A stretch of 64,000 bases of DNA from Rhizobium album. Lineage in GTDB: Bacteria > Pseudomonadota > Alphaproteobacteria > Rhizobiales > Rhizobiaceae. How positions within the stretch are numbered: the first letter of the stretch is position 1; every line of letters begins with the position of its first letter. The DNA lies in the NCBI RefSeq assembly GCF_003122325.1, contig NZ_QFBC01000002.1, positions 248,001 through 312,000 of the forward strand, read 5' to 3'. Of this stretch, positions 51,440 through 60,295 are shown in pieces. A model generated the notes under the pieces. That model searched no databases, was not told the origin of the DNA, and worked only from the letters and a program-made list of their open reading frames with translations. Position numbers and translations under genes: made by a program.

Positions 51440-52287
51440 TGACTGTGCTCCGCTCGCTCTTTCGCCAGCCATCCGCCTTGTTCGGCCTCGCGGTCGTGCT
51501 TGTCGTGGTCGTTCTGGCGCTGGCGGCTCCCCTGGTGGCGCCGTTCAATCCCGACGAACAGATGTTCGACGGACTGACGCTCGAGGGCGCGCCGATGCCG
51601 CCGGGCGGCCAGTTCCTGCTCGGCACCGATACGCTCGGCCGCGACCTGCTCTCGCGCATGCTTTATGGCGCACGCACCTCGCTGATCATCGGGCTGGTGG
51701 CAAACGGCATCGCGGTCGCCATCGGACTCTTTATCGGCATCGTCGCCGGCTATCTGCGCGGTTTCATGGGCAATGTGCTGATGCGCTTCACAGACCTGAT
51801 GATGGCCTTTCCGGCACTGCTGCTCGCCATCGTGCTGGCGGCGCTGATGAAGCCGAGCCTGTGGATCGTCGCCATGGTCATCGCGCTGGTCAACTGGGTG
51901 CAGGTGGCGCGTATCGTTTACACCGAGACACGCGGACTGGTGGAGCGCGACTTCATCATGGCGGAACGTTCGCTTGGCGCCGGCCATGGCCGCATCCTGC
52001 TGTTGCATATCCTGCCGCACCTGATCCCGACCGCCATCGTCTGGGGCACGCTCGGCATCGCCACCACCGTGCTGCTCGAAGCCACGCTCTCCTTCCTCGG
52101 CATCGGCGTACAGCCGCCGCAGCCGTCCTGGGGCAACATCATTTTCGAGAGTCAGAGCTATTTCCAGGCGGCACCCTGGCTGGTCTTCTTCCCCGGCATG
52201 GTGATCCTGCTGACGGCGCTGGCCTTCAATCTCGTCGGCGATGCGCTCCGCGACATCCTCGACCCGACGCAACGCGGGAGGGGCTGA
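51439..52287 (+). CDS. Peptide/amide ABC transporter permease, DppC type
   Basis: A 282-residue permease with an N-terminal membrane segment (LFGLAVVLVVVVLALAAPLVAP) followed by five more in the BPD_transp_1 fold. GTDTLGRDLLSRMLYGARTSLIIG and the EAA loop ERDFIMAERSLGAGHGRILLLHILPHL identify the DppC/OppC class. It forms half of the channel. Its start overlaps amiR and its stop overlaps the DppB-type gene by one base. In Dpp operons the B gene usually precedes C; here C is first. Confidence 0.93.
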   Translation: MTVLRSLFRQPSALFGLAVVLVVVVLALAAPLVAPFNPDEQMFDGLTLEGAPMPPGGQFLLGTDTLGRDLLSRMLYGARTSLIIGLVANGIAVAIGLFIGIVAGYLRGFMGNVLMRFTDLMMAFPALLLAIVLAALMKPSLWIVAMVIALVNWVQVARIVYTETRGLVERDFIMAERSLGAGHGRILLLHILPHLIPTAIVWGTLGIATTVLLEATLSFLGIGVQPPQPSWGNIIFESQSYFQAAPWLVFFPGMVILLTALAFNLVGDALRDILDPTQRGRG

Positions 52288-53207
52288 TGGTCATCCTGCT
52301 CTGCAAACGCCTCGCGCAGGCCTTCCTCATTCTGCTCGGCGTGGCCGCCATCACCTTCGTATTGCTCTATGCGCTGCCGGCCGATCCGGCCCGCATGATC
52401 GCCGGCCGCAGCGCCACCGCGCAGACGGTCGCCTCGATCCGCCACGAACTCGGCCTCGACCAGCCGCTGCTGGTGCAGTTCTGGACCTATCTCACCGGCC
52501 TGCTGCAGGGCGATCTCGGTCGCTCCTATGCGCAGAAGACGGAAGTCTGGACGCTGATCGCAGCCCGCCTGCCGGCGACGCTGACACTGATGGCCGCCGG
52601 CATCTTCGTCGAGGTCGTGCTCGGCATCACCTTCGGCACGATCGCCGCCGTCAGGCGCGGCAGCTTCGTCGACCGGCTGGTGATGACCGCCTCCTTCGTC
52701 GGCGTTTCCGCCCCGCAATTCGTCGCGGCGCTGCTGCTGCTCTACGTCTTCGCCGTCACGCTCGGCTGGTTCCCGATGAGCGGCTATGGCAGCTTCGCCC
52801 ATATCGTGCTGCCGGCGCTGACGCTCGGCATTCTCGGCGCCGGCTGGTATGCGCGCATGGTGCGCTCGGCGATGATCGAGGTGCTGAACCAGGACTATGT
52901 CCGCACGGCCCGCGCCAAGGGCCTGTCGTCGCGGCGCATCATCTTCCGGCATGCGCTGCCCAACGCCATCCTGCCGATCATCGCCATGATCGGCATCGAT
53001 ATCGGCCAGTTCATGGGCGGCGTGGTCGTGGTCGAGGCCGTCTATGGCTGGCCGGGCATCGGCCAGCTCGCCTGGCAGGCGATCCAGCAGGTCGACATCC
53101 CCATCATCATGGGCGTGACGCTGACCTCGGCACTGGCGATCGTCGCCGGCAATCTTCTCGCAGATCTCATCGCGCCGGTCATCGATCCGCGCATCCGCAC
53201 AAGCTGA
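52287..53207 (+). CDS. Peptide/amide ABC transporter permease, DppB type
   Basis: A 306-residue permease with six membrane segments; YALPADPARMIAGRSATAQTVASIRHELGLDQPLLVQFW (shortened), GRSYAQKTEVWTLIAARLP and the EAA loop NQDYVRTARAKGLSSRRIIFRHALPNA mark the DppB/OppB class. Start overlaps the DppC-type stop by one base (TGATG). Followed after 24 bp by the solute-binding protein gene. Confidence 0.94.
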   Translation: MVILLCKRLAQAFLILLGVAAITFVLLYALPADPARMIAGRSATAQTVASIRHELGLDQPLLVQFWTYLTGLLQGDLGRSYAQKTEVWTLIAARLPATLTLMAAGIFVEVVLGITFGTIAAVRRGSFVDRLVMTASFVGVSAPQFVAALLLLYVFAVTLGWFPMSGYGSFAHIVLPALTLGILGAGWYARMVRSAMIEVLNQDYVRTARAKGLSSRRIIFRHALPNAILPIIAMIGIDIGQFMGGVVVVEAVYGWPGIGQLAWQAIQQVDIPIIMGVTLTSALAIVAGNLLADLIAPVIDPRIRTS

Positions 53208-53231
53208 AAAACCAAAGAAGGGGAACTCAAA

Positions 53232-54833
53232 ATGTTCAAACGCTGGTTACTCGGAACCGCCATGGCCACGGCCGCGCTGCTGACGCCGCTTGCGGCAAGC
53301 GCCGAAGGCAAGGATATCGTCGTCACCTACAAGGACGACATCACCACGCTCGATCCGCAGATCGGCTACGACTGGGTCAACTGGTCGATGATCAAGAGCC
53401 TGTTCTCGCGGCTTATGGATTATGAACCGGGCACCGCCAATCTCGTGCCGTCGCTGGCCGAAAGCTTCGACGTCGCCCCCGACGGCCTGACCTATACGTT
53501 CAAGCTCCACAAGGGCGTGAAATTCTCCAATGGCCGCGAGATCGTTGCCTCTGACGTGAAATATTCGATCGAGCGTGCCGTCGATCCCAAGACGCAGGGT
53601 CCCGGCGCCGGCTTCTTCGGCGCCATCGACGGTTTTGATGACCTGGCCGCCGGCAAGGATGGCGGCCTCAAGGGCATCGAGACTCCCGACGACTCCACCG
53701 TCGTTTTCAAGCTGACTCGTCCGGATGCGACCTTCCTGCACGTGTTGGCGATCAACTTCGCCTCGGTCGTGCCGAAGGAGGCGGTCGAGGCGGCCGGCGG
53801 CGATTTCGGCAAGAAGCCGGTCGGCTCGGGCACCTTCCTCCTCAAGGACTGGACGATCGGCCAGAAGCTGGTCTTCGAACGCAATCCCGACTATTTCGTC
53901 AAGGACATGCCGAAGATCGACAGCTTCACGGTCGAAGTCGGCCAGGAACCGCTGGTGGCGCTCTTGCGCCTGCAGAAGGGCGAGGTCGACATTGCCGGCG
54001 ACGGCATTCCGCCGGCAAAATTCCTCGAGATCAAGAATTCGCCTGACGGCGCGCAGATGATCGTCGACGGCGAGCAGCTTCACACCGGTTATGTCACGCT
54101 CAATACCAAGGTAAAACCCTTCGACGACCTGAAGGTCCGCCAGGCGGTCAACCATGCCATCAACAAGGAGCGCATCGTGCGCATCCTCAATGGCCGCGCC
54201 ACGCCCGCCAAGGAAATCCTGCCACCGCTGATGCCGGGTTATGACAACGACTATGCCGGTTACGACTACAGTGTCGAGAAGGCCAAGGCGCTGCTGGCGG
54301 AAGCCGGCCACCCCGATGGTTTCGAAACCGTGCTCTACGCCACCAACACCGATCCGCAGCCGCGCATCGCCCAGGCGATCCAGCAGGATCTGGCGGCGAT
54401 CGGCGTCAAGGCCGAGATCCGCGCGCTGGCGCAGGGCAATGTCATCGCCGCCGGCGGCACCGAAGGCGAGGCGCCGATGATCTGGTCGGGCGGCATGGCC
54501 TGGATCGCCGATTTCCCGGATCCGTCGAACTTCTACGGCCCGATTCTCGGCTGCGGCGGCGCGGTGCAGGGCGGCTGGAACTGGTCGTGGTACTGCAATG
54601 CGGAGCTCGACGAGCGTGCGGTTGCAGCCGATTCCATGTCCGATCCGGCCAAGGGCGCGGAGCGTATCGCCGCATGGAAGTCGATCTTCACCGACGCCAT
54701 GAAGGACGCGCCGTGGATACCCGTGACCAATGAACGCCGCGTCGTGGCCAAGTCGCTCCGCATGGGCGGCGAGAACAACATCTACATCGATCCGACCCGC
54801 GTCATCAACTACGACGCGATCTTCGTGAAGTAG
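53232..54833 (+). CDS. Peptide/amide ABC solute-binding protein, DppA type
   Basis: A 533-residue periplasmic protein with a signal peptide (FKRWLLGTAMATAALLTPLAASA) and the SBP_bac_5 family pattern (LAESFDVAPDGLTYTFKLHKGVKFSNG near 75-100; shortened, and DDLKVRQAVNHAINKERIV near 295-310). It should capture the ligand for the two permeases. The operon context with formamidase suggests short amides or amide-containing peptides, but binding specificity is inference. It has GGGGAA ahead of the ATG. Confidence 0.93.
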   Translation: MFKRWLLGTAMATAALLTPLAASAEGKDIVVTYKDDITTLDPQIGYDWVNWSMIKSLFSRLMDYEPGTANLVPSLAESFDVAPDGLTYTFKLHKGVKFSNGREIVASDVKYSIERAVDPKTQGPGAGFFGAIDGFDDLAAGKDGGLKGIETPDDSTVVFKLTRPDATFLHVLAINFASVVPKEAVEAAGGDFGKKPVGSGTFLLKDWTIGQKLVFERNPDYFVKDMPKIDSFTVEVGQEPLVALLRLQKGEVDIAGDGIPPAKFLEIKNSPDGAQMIVDGEQLHTGYVTLNTKVKPFDDLKVRQAVNHAINKERIVRILNGRATPAKEILPPLMPGYDNDYAGYDYSVEKAKALLAEAGHPDGFETVLYATNTDPQPRIAQAIQQDLAAIGVKAEIRALAQGNVIAAGGTEGEAPMIWSGGMAWIADFPDPSNFYGPILGCGGAVQGGWNWSWYCNAELDERAVAADSMSDPAKGAERIAAWKSIFTDAMKDAPWIPVTNERRVVAKSLRMGGENNIYIDPTRVINYDAIFVK

Positions 54834-54853
54834 CGCCGTCTAAATGTGAATTT

Positions 54854-54882
54854 CCCTTCTCCCCGCGTGACGGGGGGAAGGG
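54854..54882. repeat. Rhizobial intergenic palindrome inside the amide operon
   Basis: CCCTTCTCCCCG-CGTGA-CGGGGGGAAGGG, 12-bp stem with one G-T pair, followed by GCAGCCGGATGAGGGG, the usual tail of a repeat very common in rhizobial intergenic DNA. It sits between the binding-protein and formamidase genes and could protect or attenuate the transcript. Confidence 0.75.
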
Positions 54883-54937
54883 TGCGAAGCACGCAGCCGG
54901 ATGAGGGGCTGTCGCAAAGCCATCTTGGAGAATTCCC

Positions 54938-55882
54938 ATGTGCAGCATCTGCAACCACACCATCCACCGCGCCCAGCATAATTTCGGCTGGAACCGCGAC
55001 TTCCCGCCGGCACTGACGGCAAAGCCCGGCGAGACCATCCTGTTCGAATGCATGGATTCCTCCGGCGGCCAGATCGGTGCAGATGCCACACTGGAGACAC
55101 TCGCCAATCTCGACTTCGGCAAGATCAATCCGGTCAGTGGTCCTGTCTATATCGAGGGTGCCCAGCCGGGCGACGCGCTGAAGGTCACCATCAACAAGTT
55201 CCACCCCTCGGGCGTCGGCTGGACCGCCAATATTCCGGGCTTCGGCCTCTTGGCCGACCAGTTCGAGAACCCGGCGCTGCATATCTGGACCTATGACACG
55301 GTATCGATGGCGCCATCCGCTTTCGGCCCCGGCGGCAAGGTGCCGCTGAAACCCTTCACCGGCACGATCGGCGTCGCACCGGCCGAGCCCGGCCTGCATT
55401 CGGTCGTCCCGCCGCGCCAGGTCGGCGGCAACCTCGATATCCGCGACCTCACCGCCGGCGTGACGCTTTATCTGCCGGTCGAAGTCGAGGGCGCGCTGTT
55501 CTCCGTCGGCGATACCCATGCGGCGCAGGGCGACGGCGAGGTCTGCGGCACGGCGATCGAAAGCCAGATGAATGTCGAGCTGACGCTGGACCTGGTCAAG
55601 AGCGCCAATCTCAAGTCGCCGCGCTTTACCACGACAGAGCCGGTTACCCGCCATCTCGACGGCATGGGTTACGAAGTCACGACCGGCATCGGCCCGGACC
55701 TGATGACCGGTGCGCGCGAAGCCGTCATGCGCATGATCGACCTGCTGACGGCCGAGCATGGCTACAGCCCGGTCGACGCCTATATGCTCTGCTCGGTCTG
55801 CGGCGATCTCCGCATCTCCGAAATCGTCGACATGCCCAACTGGGTCGTCTCCTTCTACTTCCCCAGGATCGTGCTCGCGTGA
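54938..55882 (+). CDS. fmdA: Formamidase/acetamidase family amidohydrolase
   Basis: A 314-residue FmdA_AmdA family enzyme. ETILFECMDSSGGQI near 30-45, NPVSGPVYIEGAQPGDALKVTI near 63-85, GTIGVAPAEPG, and VGDTHAAQGDGEVCGTAIES near 187-206 (metal and catalytic region) are all present, as is the C-terminal DAYMLCSVCGDLRISEIVDMPN. These enzymes hydrolyse formamide or acetamide to ammonia and the acid. It is the only catabolic gene in the operon. The stop overlaps the GTG of the ATPase gene by 4 bases. Confidence 0.94.
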   Translation: MCSICNHTIHRAQHNFGWNRDFPPALTAKPGETILFECMDSSGGQIGADATLETLANLDFGKINPVSGPVYIEGAQPGDALKVTINKFHPSGVGWTANIPGFGLLADQFENPALHIWTYDTVSMAPSAFGPGGKVPLKPFTGTIGVAPAEPGLHSVVPPRQVGGNLDIRDLTAGVTLYLPVEVEGALFSVGDTHAAQGDGEVCGTAIESQMNVELTLDLVKSANLKSPRFTTTEPVTRHLDGMGYEVTTGIGPDLMTGAREAVMRMIDLLTAEHGYSPVDAYMLCSVCGDLRISEIVDMPNWVVSFYFPRIVLA

Positions 55883-57555
55883 CCGAAACCAAGCCAACAG
55901 GGGCGCCGGTGCTCAGCGTCGAGCGCCTCTCGGTCGATGCGCGCACACCCGAGGGTTTGAAGCGGGTGCTCGACGATATCTCCTTCGACCTCTATCCCGG
56001 CGAGACATTGTGCATCGCCGGCGAAAGCGGCTCGGGCAAGTCCGTGACCTCGCTGTCGATCATGGGCCTGCTGCCCAAAGCCTCGCTGAAGGTGACGTCG
56101 GGCAAGATCAGGCTCGGCGAGCGGGAGCTGACGACGCTCTCCAACAGTCAGATGCGGCATATCCGCGGCGGCGAGATCGCGATGATTTTCCAGGAGCCGA
56201 TGACCTCGCTCAACCCTGTGATGAACATCGGCGCGCAGCTGGTCGAGGCGATCCGCGAGCATCAGGGGTCTGCCAATCCCGAGGCGACCGCACTGGAGAT
56301 GCTGGAAGCGGTGCAGATCAGCGATCCCGCGCGGCGCCTGAAGCAGTTTCCGCATGAACTTTCCGGCGGCATGCGTCAGCGGGTGATGATCGCCATGGCG
56401 CTCTCCTGCCGGCCCAAGGTGCTGATCGCCGACGAGCCGACCACGGCGCTGGACGTGACCGTGCAGGCACAGATCCTGGAGCTGATGCGCAAGCTGAAGG
56501 CGGAATTCGGCACCTCGATCATCATGATCACGCATGACATGGGCGTGGTCGCCGAAATGGCCGACCGCGTCGTAATCATGCAGCAGGGCCGGATCGTCGA
56601 GCAGGGACCGTCGGTCGAGGTCTTCGGCCATCCGCGCGAACTCTATACACGGCAATTGCTGGCCGCCGTGCCGCGGCTCGGCGCGCTGGCGGGAACCGAT
56701 GGCCCGCCCCGAGTGTCGAAAAGCGCAATCGCGCCGGCCCAACGCGGCACCGCGCCCGTGCTCCATGTCACCGATCTCAGCGTCACCTATGGCGGTGCGT
56801 CCGGCTTGATCTTCAAGCGCAAGGCGCCGCCCGCGACGGTCGACGGCATTTCCTTCGACATCATGCCCGGCGAGACGATGGGCCTCGTCGGCGAAAGCGG
56901 CTCGGGCAAGTCGACCACCGGCAAGGCGGTGCTGGGACTGATTCCGTTCTCGGGCTCGGTGCAGATCGAGGGCCGCGACATCGCCGGATTGTCGCAACAC
57001 GACATGCGCCCCTTCCGGCGCTCGGCGCAGATGATCTTCCAGGACCCCTATGCCTCGCTCGATCCGCGCATGTCGGTGGGCAAGGCGGTGGCGGAGCCGC
57101 TGGTCATCCACGGCATCGGCAACGCCTCCGAACGGCAGGACCGCGTCGCCGAATTGCTCCGCCGCGTCGGATTGACGCCGGATGCCGCGACGCGCTATCC
57201 GCACGAATTCTCCGGCGGCCAGCGCCAGCGCATCTGTATTGCCCGCGCCCTGGCGCTCGAGCCGAAACTGATCGTCGCCGACGAGAGCGTGGCCGCGCTC
57301 GACGTCTCCGTCCGCGCCCGCGTGCTCGACCTCATGCTGGAACTGCAGGAGACGATGGGCCTCGCTTATCTCTTCATCTCGCATGACATGGCTGTCATCG
57401 AGCGGATGTCGCACAAGGTCGCGGTGATGCGCGGAGGCAGGATCGTGGAGACCGGCACGCGCCGCGACATATTCGAAAACCCGCGCGAGGACTATACCCA
57501 GGCGCTGATGGCCGCCGTCCCGATCCCGGATCCGACCGTTTATCGCAAGTGCTGA
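55879..57555 (+). CDS. Peptide/amide ABC transporter ATPase, fused DppD-DppF type
   Basis: A 558-residue protein with two ABC domains in one chain, as in GsiA. Domain 1 (about 12-260) has [34 protein letters not shown] and [14 protein letters not shown]. Domain 2 (about 290-550) has [32 protein letters not shown] and [14 protein letters not shown], where Ser-Val replaces Pro-Thr in the usual DEPT. The GTG start at 55879 overlaps the formamidase stop. It is the last gene of the operon. Confidence 0.94.
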   Translation: MTETKPTGAPVLSVERLSVDARTPEGLKRVLDDISFDLYPGETLCIAGESGSGKSVTSLSIMGLLPKASLKVTSGKIRLGERELTTLSNSQMRHIRGGEIAMIFQEPMTSLNPVMNIGAQLVEAIREHQGSANPEATALEMLEAVQISDPARRLKQFPHELSGGMRQRVMIAMALSCRPKVLIADEPTTALDVTVQAQILELMRKLKAEFGTSIIMITHDMGVVAEMADRVVIMQQGRIVEQGPSVEVFGHPRELYTRQLLAAVPRLGALAGTDGPPRVSKSAIAPAQRGTAPVLHVTDLSVTYGGASGLIFKRKAPPATVDGISFDIMPGETMGLVGESGSGKSTTGKAVLGLIPFSGSVQIEGRDIAGLSQHDMRPFRRSAQMIFQDPYASLDPRMSVGKAVAEPLVIHGIGNASERQDRVAELLRRVGLTPDAATRYPHEFSGGQRQRICIARALALEPKLIVADESVAALDVSVRARVLDLMLELQETMGLAYLFISHDMAVIERMSHKVAVMRGGRIVETGTRRDIFENPREDYTQALMAAVPIPDPTVYRKC

Positions 57556-57605
57556 CGCCCAAACCGGTTCCGGGCTTCCTATCCCGAGTGTGACTTTACC
57601 GTGCT

Positions 57606-57905
57606 TCAAGCGAAGCCTCGCCGGCGTTTTGCCGGGACGATCATCGGGGTATCGGAGACCGGATCTTCGATGACGAGGGCTCGCAGGCCAAAGACGTCAT
57701 GGACCAGTTGTTCCGTGACGATATCGCCGGGGTTGCCCTCGGCGTTGAGGTCGTCCAGAAGGTCGAGCATTTCGATCTGGTGGACGATGTCGAGAAAGGC
57801 GATTGGCTCTTCGAGCAGCAAGATCGGTGTCTCCTGCGCCAGCACCATGGCGATCATCACCCGCTGACGCTGGCCGCCGGAGAAGTCCGAGACGAAGCGG
57901 AGAGA
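57606..57905 (-). pseudogene. Remnant of a siderophore-type (FepC/FecE) ABC ATPase
   Basis: A leftward open stretch reads [21 protein letters not shown], then TPILLLEEPIAFLDIVHQIEMLDLLDDLNAE and directly GNPGDIVTEQLVHDVFGLRALVIEDPVSDTP (both shortened here in meaning). In intact siderophore ATPases about 35 residues holding the H-loop lie between the LNAE and GNPGDIVT blocks; here they are missing in frame. The N-terminal Walker A half is also absent, and Walker B is LLLEEP rather than LLLDEP. It is therefore a decayed gene, converging on the amide operon. Confidence 0.8.
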
Positions 57906-58232
57906 GGCTTTCCAATAATTCGGGTTAACGTATTCGAAGGCTGCACCGGCCCTCGCGGTGCATGAGGTAAGAAGAACTCTCCACGTCCAACAGCGTGAGA
58001 TGTGACGCACAGACCGGGACTTCGGCAATATGCCAAGTCTTTTACCGTATTGTAGCTTGAAGAATAATGGTAGCGGGAGACCGTAGTGGTCACCGCAGCC
58101 GACACCCTGAACAAGACGTGATCAGCCTCGGAACATGGCAGGTACAGATGGTCCGGGCGATCAAGAAATACGTCGAAAAGCCCCGTAAATCGCCCTCTCC
58201 CGCCAATGATGTCGATCATGTCGACCAAACCG
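57906..58232. other. Junction between gene remnant and prophage end
   Basis: About 330 bp without an intact gene. Leftward translation near 58120-58240 gives a protein-like stretch (DGLVDMIDIIGGRGRFTGLFDVFLD) that does not connect to an intact gene, suggesting further remnant DNA. A prophage attachment site may lie here, but no tRNA or repeated core could be identified within the window. Confidence 0.4.
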
Positions 58233-58634
58233 TCACGGGATTTTGAGCCAGTGCCGGATCGCGGCAACCGCCGTCTCACTTGCCCAGCTGGCGAACACCC
58301 CGATCGATATCCCCGTGAAGGCGATCAGCCCGCTGATCCCGAGGCCGATCATCTTGATCCGCTTCCAGTCGGCGACGGCCGGCGCGTGCGCGGTCTCGAC
58401 TGTCTCCTTCAGCGATTGCACCTCGCTGCGGATCTGCGCATCAACTTGGCCGCTGATCGCGACTGTCGTGTCGAGCCGGTTGATCCGGTCGACCTGTTCG
58501 TCGAGCCTGGCGTGGATAGTTGCCCTGCTTTCGTGGGCGGCGGCCTTCTCGTCGCGGAAGTCTTCCTGCAGGCGCCGCACGCCTTCTTCGACGCGTCCGA
58601 GCGCTCGCAGGAGGTCATCGTTCGATGTCGTCAC
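58233..58634 (-). CDS. Phage coiled-coil membrane protein (DUF1515-like)
   Basis: A 133-residue protein from a GTG at 58634. A hydrophilic helical region (LLRALGRVEEGVRRLQEDFRDEKAA, RINRLDTTVAISGQVDAQIRSEVQSL) precedes one membrane segment (MIGLGISGLIAFTGISIGVFAS). The MTTSNDDLLRALGRVE start resembles DUF1515 proteins of rhizobial phages. It could be a holin or a lysis accessory; function unknown. Confidence 0.7.
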   Translation of the reverse strand: MTTSNDDLLRALGRVEEGVRRLQEDFRDEKAAAHESRATIHARLDEQVDRINRLDTTVAISGQVDAQIRSEVQSLKETVETAHAPAVADWKRIKMIGLGISGLIAFTGISIGVFASWASETAVAAIRHWLKIP

Positions 58635-58645
58635 GCTGGAGGCCT

Positions 58646-58894
58646 TTACCGTTCGACTGGCGGCTGCCGCTTGGTGAGGCCCGCCAGGCCGTCACGGGCG
58701 ATGTTGACCAGCGTCTTCAGCACGGCCAGGACGGTGACTGCCGTCGTGGTGTAGGCCGGATCGATCCAGGACGCCGAGCACTCGATCTGGCCCGTCGAAA
58801 AGGTCGTGCAGCCGGTTGCCAGCAGGAAAGCCGTGGCGGCCGCCAGCAGGGCGATGACGATGTTCAGGATGTTGTGGAACAGGTTAGCGTTCAT
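58646..58894 (-). CDS. Phage small membrane protein (holin candidate)
   Basis: An 82-residue protein with an N-terminal hydrophobic segment (NILNIVIALLAAATAFLLATG), then a Cys-containing loop and a second hydrophobic segment (TTTAVTVLAVLKTLVNIA) with a basic tail (GLTKRQPPVER). Two spans with a charged C-terminus fit a class II holin, supported by its place beside the endolysin. The start overlaps the upstream lipoprotein gene by 11 bases. Confidence 0.65.
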   Translation of the reverse strand: MNANLFHNILNIVIALLAAATAFLLATGCTTFSTGQIECSASWIDPAYTTTAVTVLAVLKTLVNIARDGLAGLTKRQPPVER

Positions 58895-59207
58895 TGCGGG
58901 CCTCCTTCAGGGCTGTGGAAATGACGAGATAGGTTTGCGCGGCCAGGATCAGCGCATTGCCGGCCGTTACGCTCGACGGATCGGCGCAGATCACCGATGC
59001 GCCGTCATAGGCGGCCTGCTCCTTGCGGACGGTGCTGGCTTTGATGTTGCCTGTCAGGGCAACAGTGGTGAACGCCAGGTGCGCCGTCTCGATCAGCTGG
59101 CAGGTTTTCGGCAGGCTGCGCTGGATCGTGCCGTCGATCGACGCGGTCGCGCAGGACGTGAGCAAGCAGGCCAGCGCGAACGCCAGCATCGTGTGTAAGA
59201 TGCGCAT
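58884..59207 (-). CDS. Phage lipoprotein (lysis accessory candidate)
   Basis: A 107-residue protein with a lipoprotein signal (MRILHTMLAFALACLLTSC, lipobox LTSC). The mature part is helical (CQLIETAHLAFTTVALTGNIKAS, AGNALILAAQTYLVISTALKEA). In lysis cassettes an outer-membrane lipoprotein can be the outer spanin, but this protein is not Pro-rich, so that is only a suggestion. It lies 9 bp after the endolysin gene. Confidence 0.68.
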   Translation of the reverse strand: MRILHTMLAFALACLLTSCATASIDGTIQRSLPKTCQLIETAHLAFTTVALTGNIKASTVRKEQAAYDGASVICADPSSVTAGNALILAAQTYLVISTALKEARNER

Positions 59208-59216
59208 AATGACCTC

Positions 59217-59936
59217 TTAGAGTTTGGATTGGGCGGCAGCGCGCAGTTTGTCACCGCACGCCCTGGCGCCGATGACGGACGGGTCGAAGGCAAGCCGGGT
59301 GAAATCCCATTTCCCGCGCTGCTGGATGCCGAGATTGCCTTGCACCTCAGCATGCGACAGGACGGTCTTGTCGGTGATCTTGATGCCGTAGCGCCGGCAA
59401 AGCTCGGCAACGACGGAGGACAGCACATCGAACTGCTTTGCCGTCATCGGATATTTGCCGGGGTCGAACGGGCTTTCGTGTGAGCCGCCCATGCAGCAGA
59501 GCGAGACGCCGATCGATCCGCTGTTGCAGTTGAGGGTATGGGCGGCATAGCCGGCCTTAGCCGGGGCCTCGTTGAGCTTGATCGACGGGATACCGCGGAT
59601 CAGCTTGCCGTCGTCTTCGATGAGGATGTGGTAATGCTGCCGGTCGAACTCGCTCGCCTTGTGCGCGCCGGCCGTCCAGTGGCAGATGATGCGCTCCATC
59701 TTCGCCGCCGGCATCCAGTCGGCCGGGATAATGGCGGCGGCGCGCGGCCGAGCGGCAGGCGCGACGTTGTCCGGCGGCGCCGGTTGAGCGCCGGCTCGAT
59801 GCCTTTCCAGTTCGTCGAGCGCGGCGTTCACAGCCGAAATGCTTTCGTCACCGAAGCCGCCATCGGCTCCGAATTTCGGCAGCGGGAAGCCAGACGCGAT
59901 CAAGCGCCGCTGCAGTGTCTGCACGGTCGTGGTCAT
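59217..59936 (-). CDS. Phage endolysin, N-acetylmuramoyl-L-alanine amidase
   Basis: A 239-residue protein. Residues about 1-45 resemble a peptidoglycan-binding domain (VQTLQRRLIASGFPLPKFGADGGFGDESISAVNA), joined by a Pro/Ala linker to an Amidase_2 domain: Zn-binding His in IICHWTAGAH, HYHILIEDDGKLIRG, YAAHTLNCNSGSIGVSLCCMGG, and SHAEVQGNLG near the C-terminus. No signal peptide, so export through a holin is expected; the holin candidate is two genes downstream. An endolysin that cuts the sugar-peptide link is well supported. Confidence 0.9.
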   Translation of the reverse strand: MTTTVQTLQRRLIASGFPLPKFGADGGFGDESISAVNAALDELERHRAGAQPAPPDNVAPAARPRAAAIIPADWMPAAKMERIICHWTAGAHKASEFDRQHYHILIEDDGKLIRGIPSIKLNEAPAKAGYAAHTLNCNSGSIGVSLCCMGGSHESPFDPGKYPMTAKQFDVLSSVVAELCRRYGIKITDKTVLSHAEVQGNLGIQQRGKWDFTRLAFDPSVIGARACGDKLRAAAQSKL

Positions 59937-60025
59937 GGTGATGTCCTATATTAACGATGTTGCAACTACGCGCTCGACACGAGCAGCAGACGGTGGTTCA
60001 CTCTGGCACAGCGTGGGAGAGCGTT

Positions 60026-60151
60026 ATGGTTTACGAGTGGGATGGCAGCAGAGCGCGTCGCTCTTACCTGGTGAAGGTCGGCATCGTGTTGCTGGCAACG
60101 GTCGTGACAGCCGGCCTGCCGCTTTGGATGGTCGTGAACGCTATGGGCTGA
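60026..60151 (+). CDS. Possible 41-residue membrane protein
   Basis: MVYEWDGSRARRSYLVKVGI then VLLATVVTAGLPLWMVVNAMG: a basic N-terminus and one membrane segment. ATG at 60026 has GGGAGAG 5 bases upstream. It faces against all nearby phage genes. Small size and lack of family make it uncertain; it might be a regulator, a toxin-like peptide or chance. Confidence 0.45.
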   Translation: MVYEWDGSRARRSYLVKVGIVLLATVVTAGLPLWMVVNAMG

Positions 60152-60295
60152 GGCCCGAGCGCGAGGTTACCTCAAATTTTAGGTATTGCTTTGAGAAGGG
60201 CTCCTCGGTATCCCCGGAGATACCGCGTTGGTCGGATCGGTTCCCCGCGCGGCTTGGGTGCGGGCTGCTGACCCCCTGCCCGCCCGCACCCGCTC

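Noticed and set aside
57857-58279. Possible 140-residue protein at the prophage junction
   Set aside because: Only a short part reads like protein (VDMIDIIGGRGRFTGLFDVF); the rest is incoherent and overlaps the ATPase remnant.
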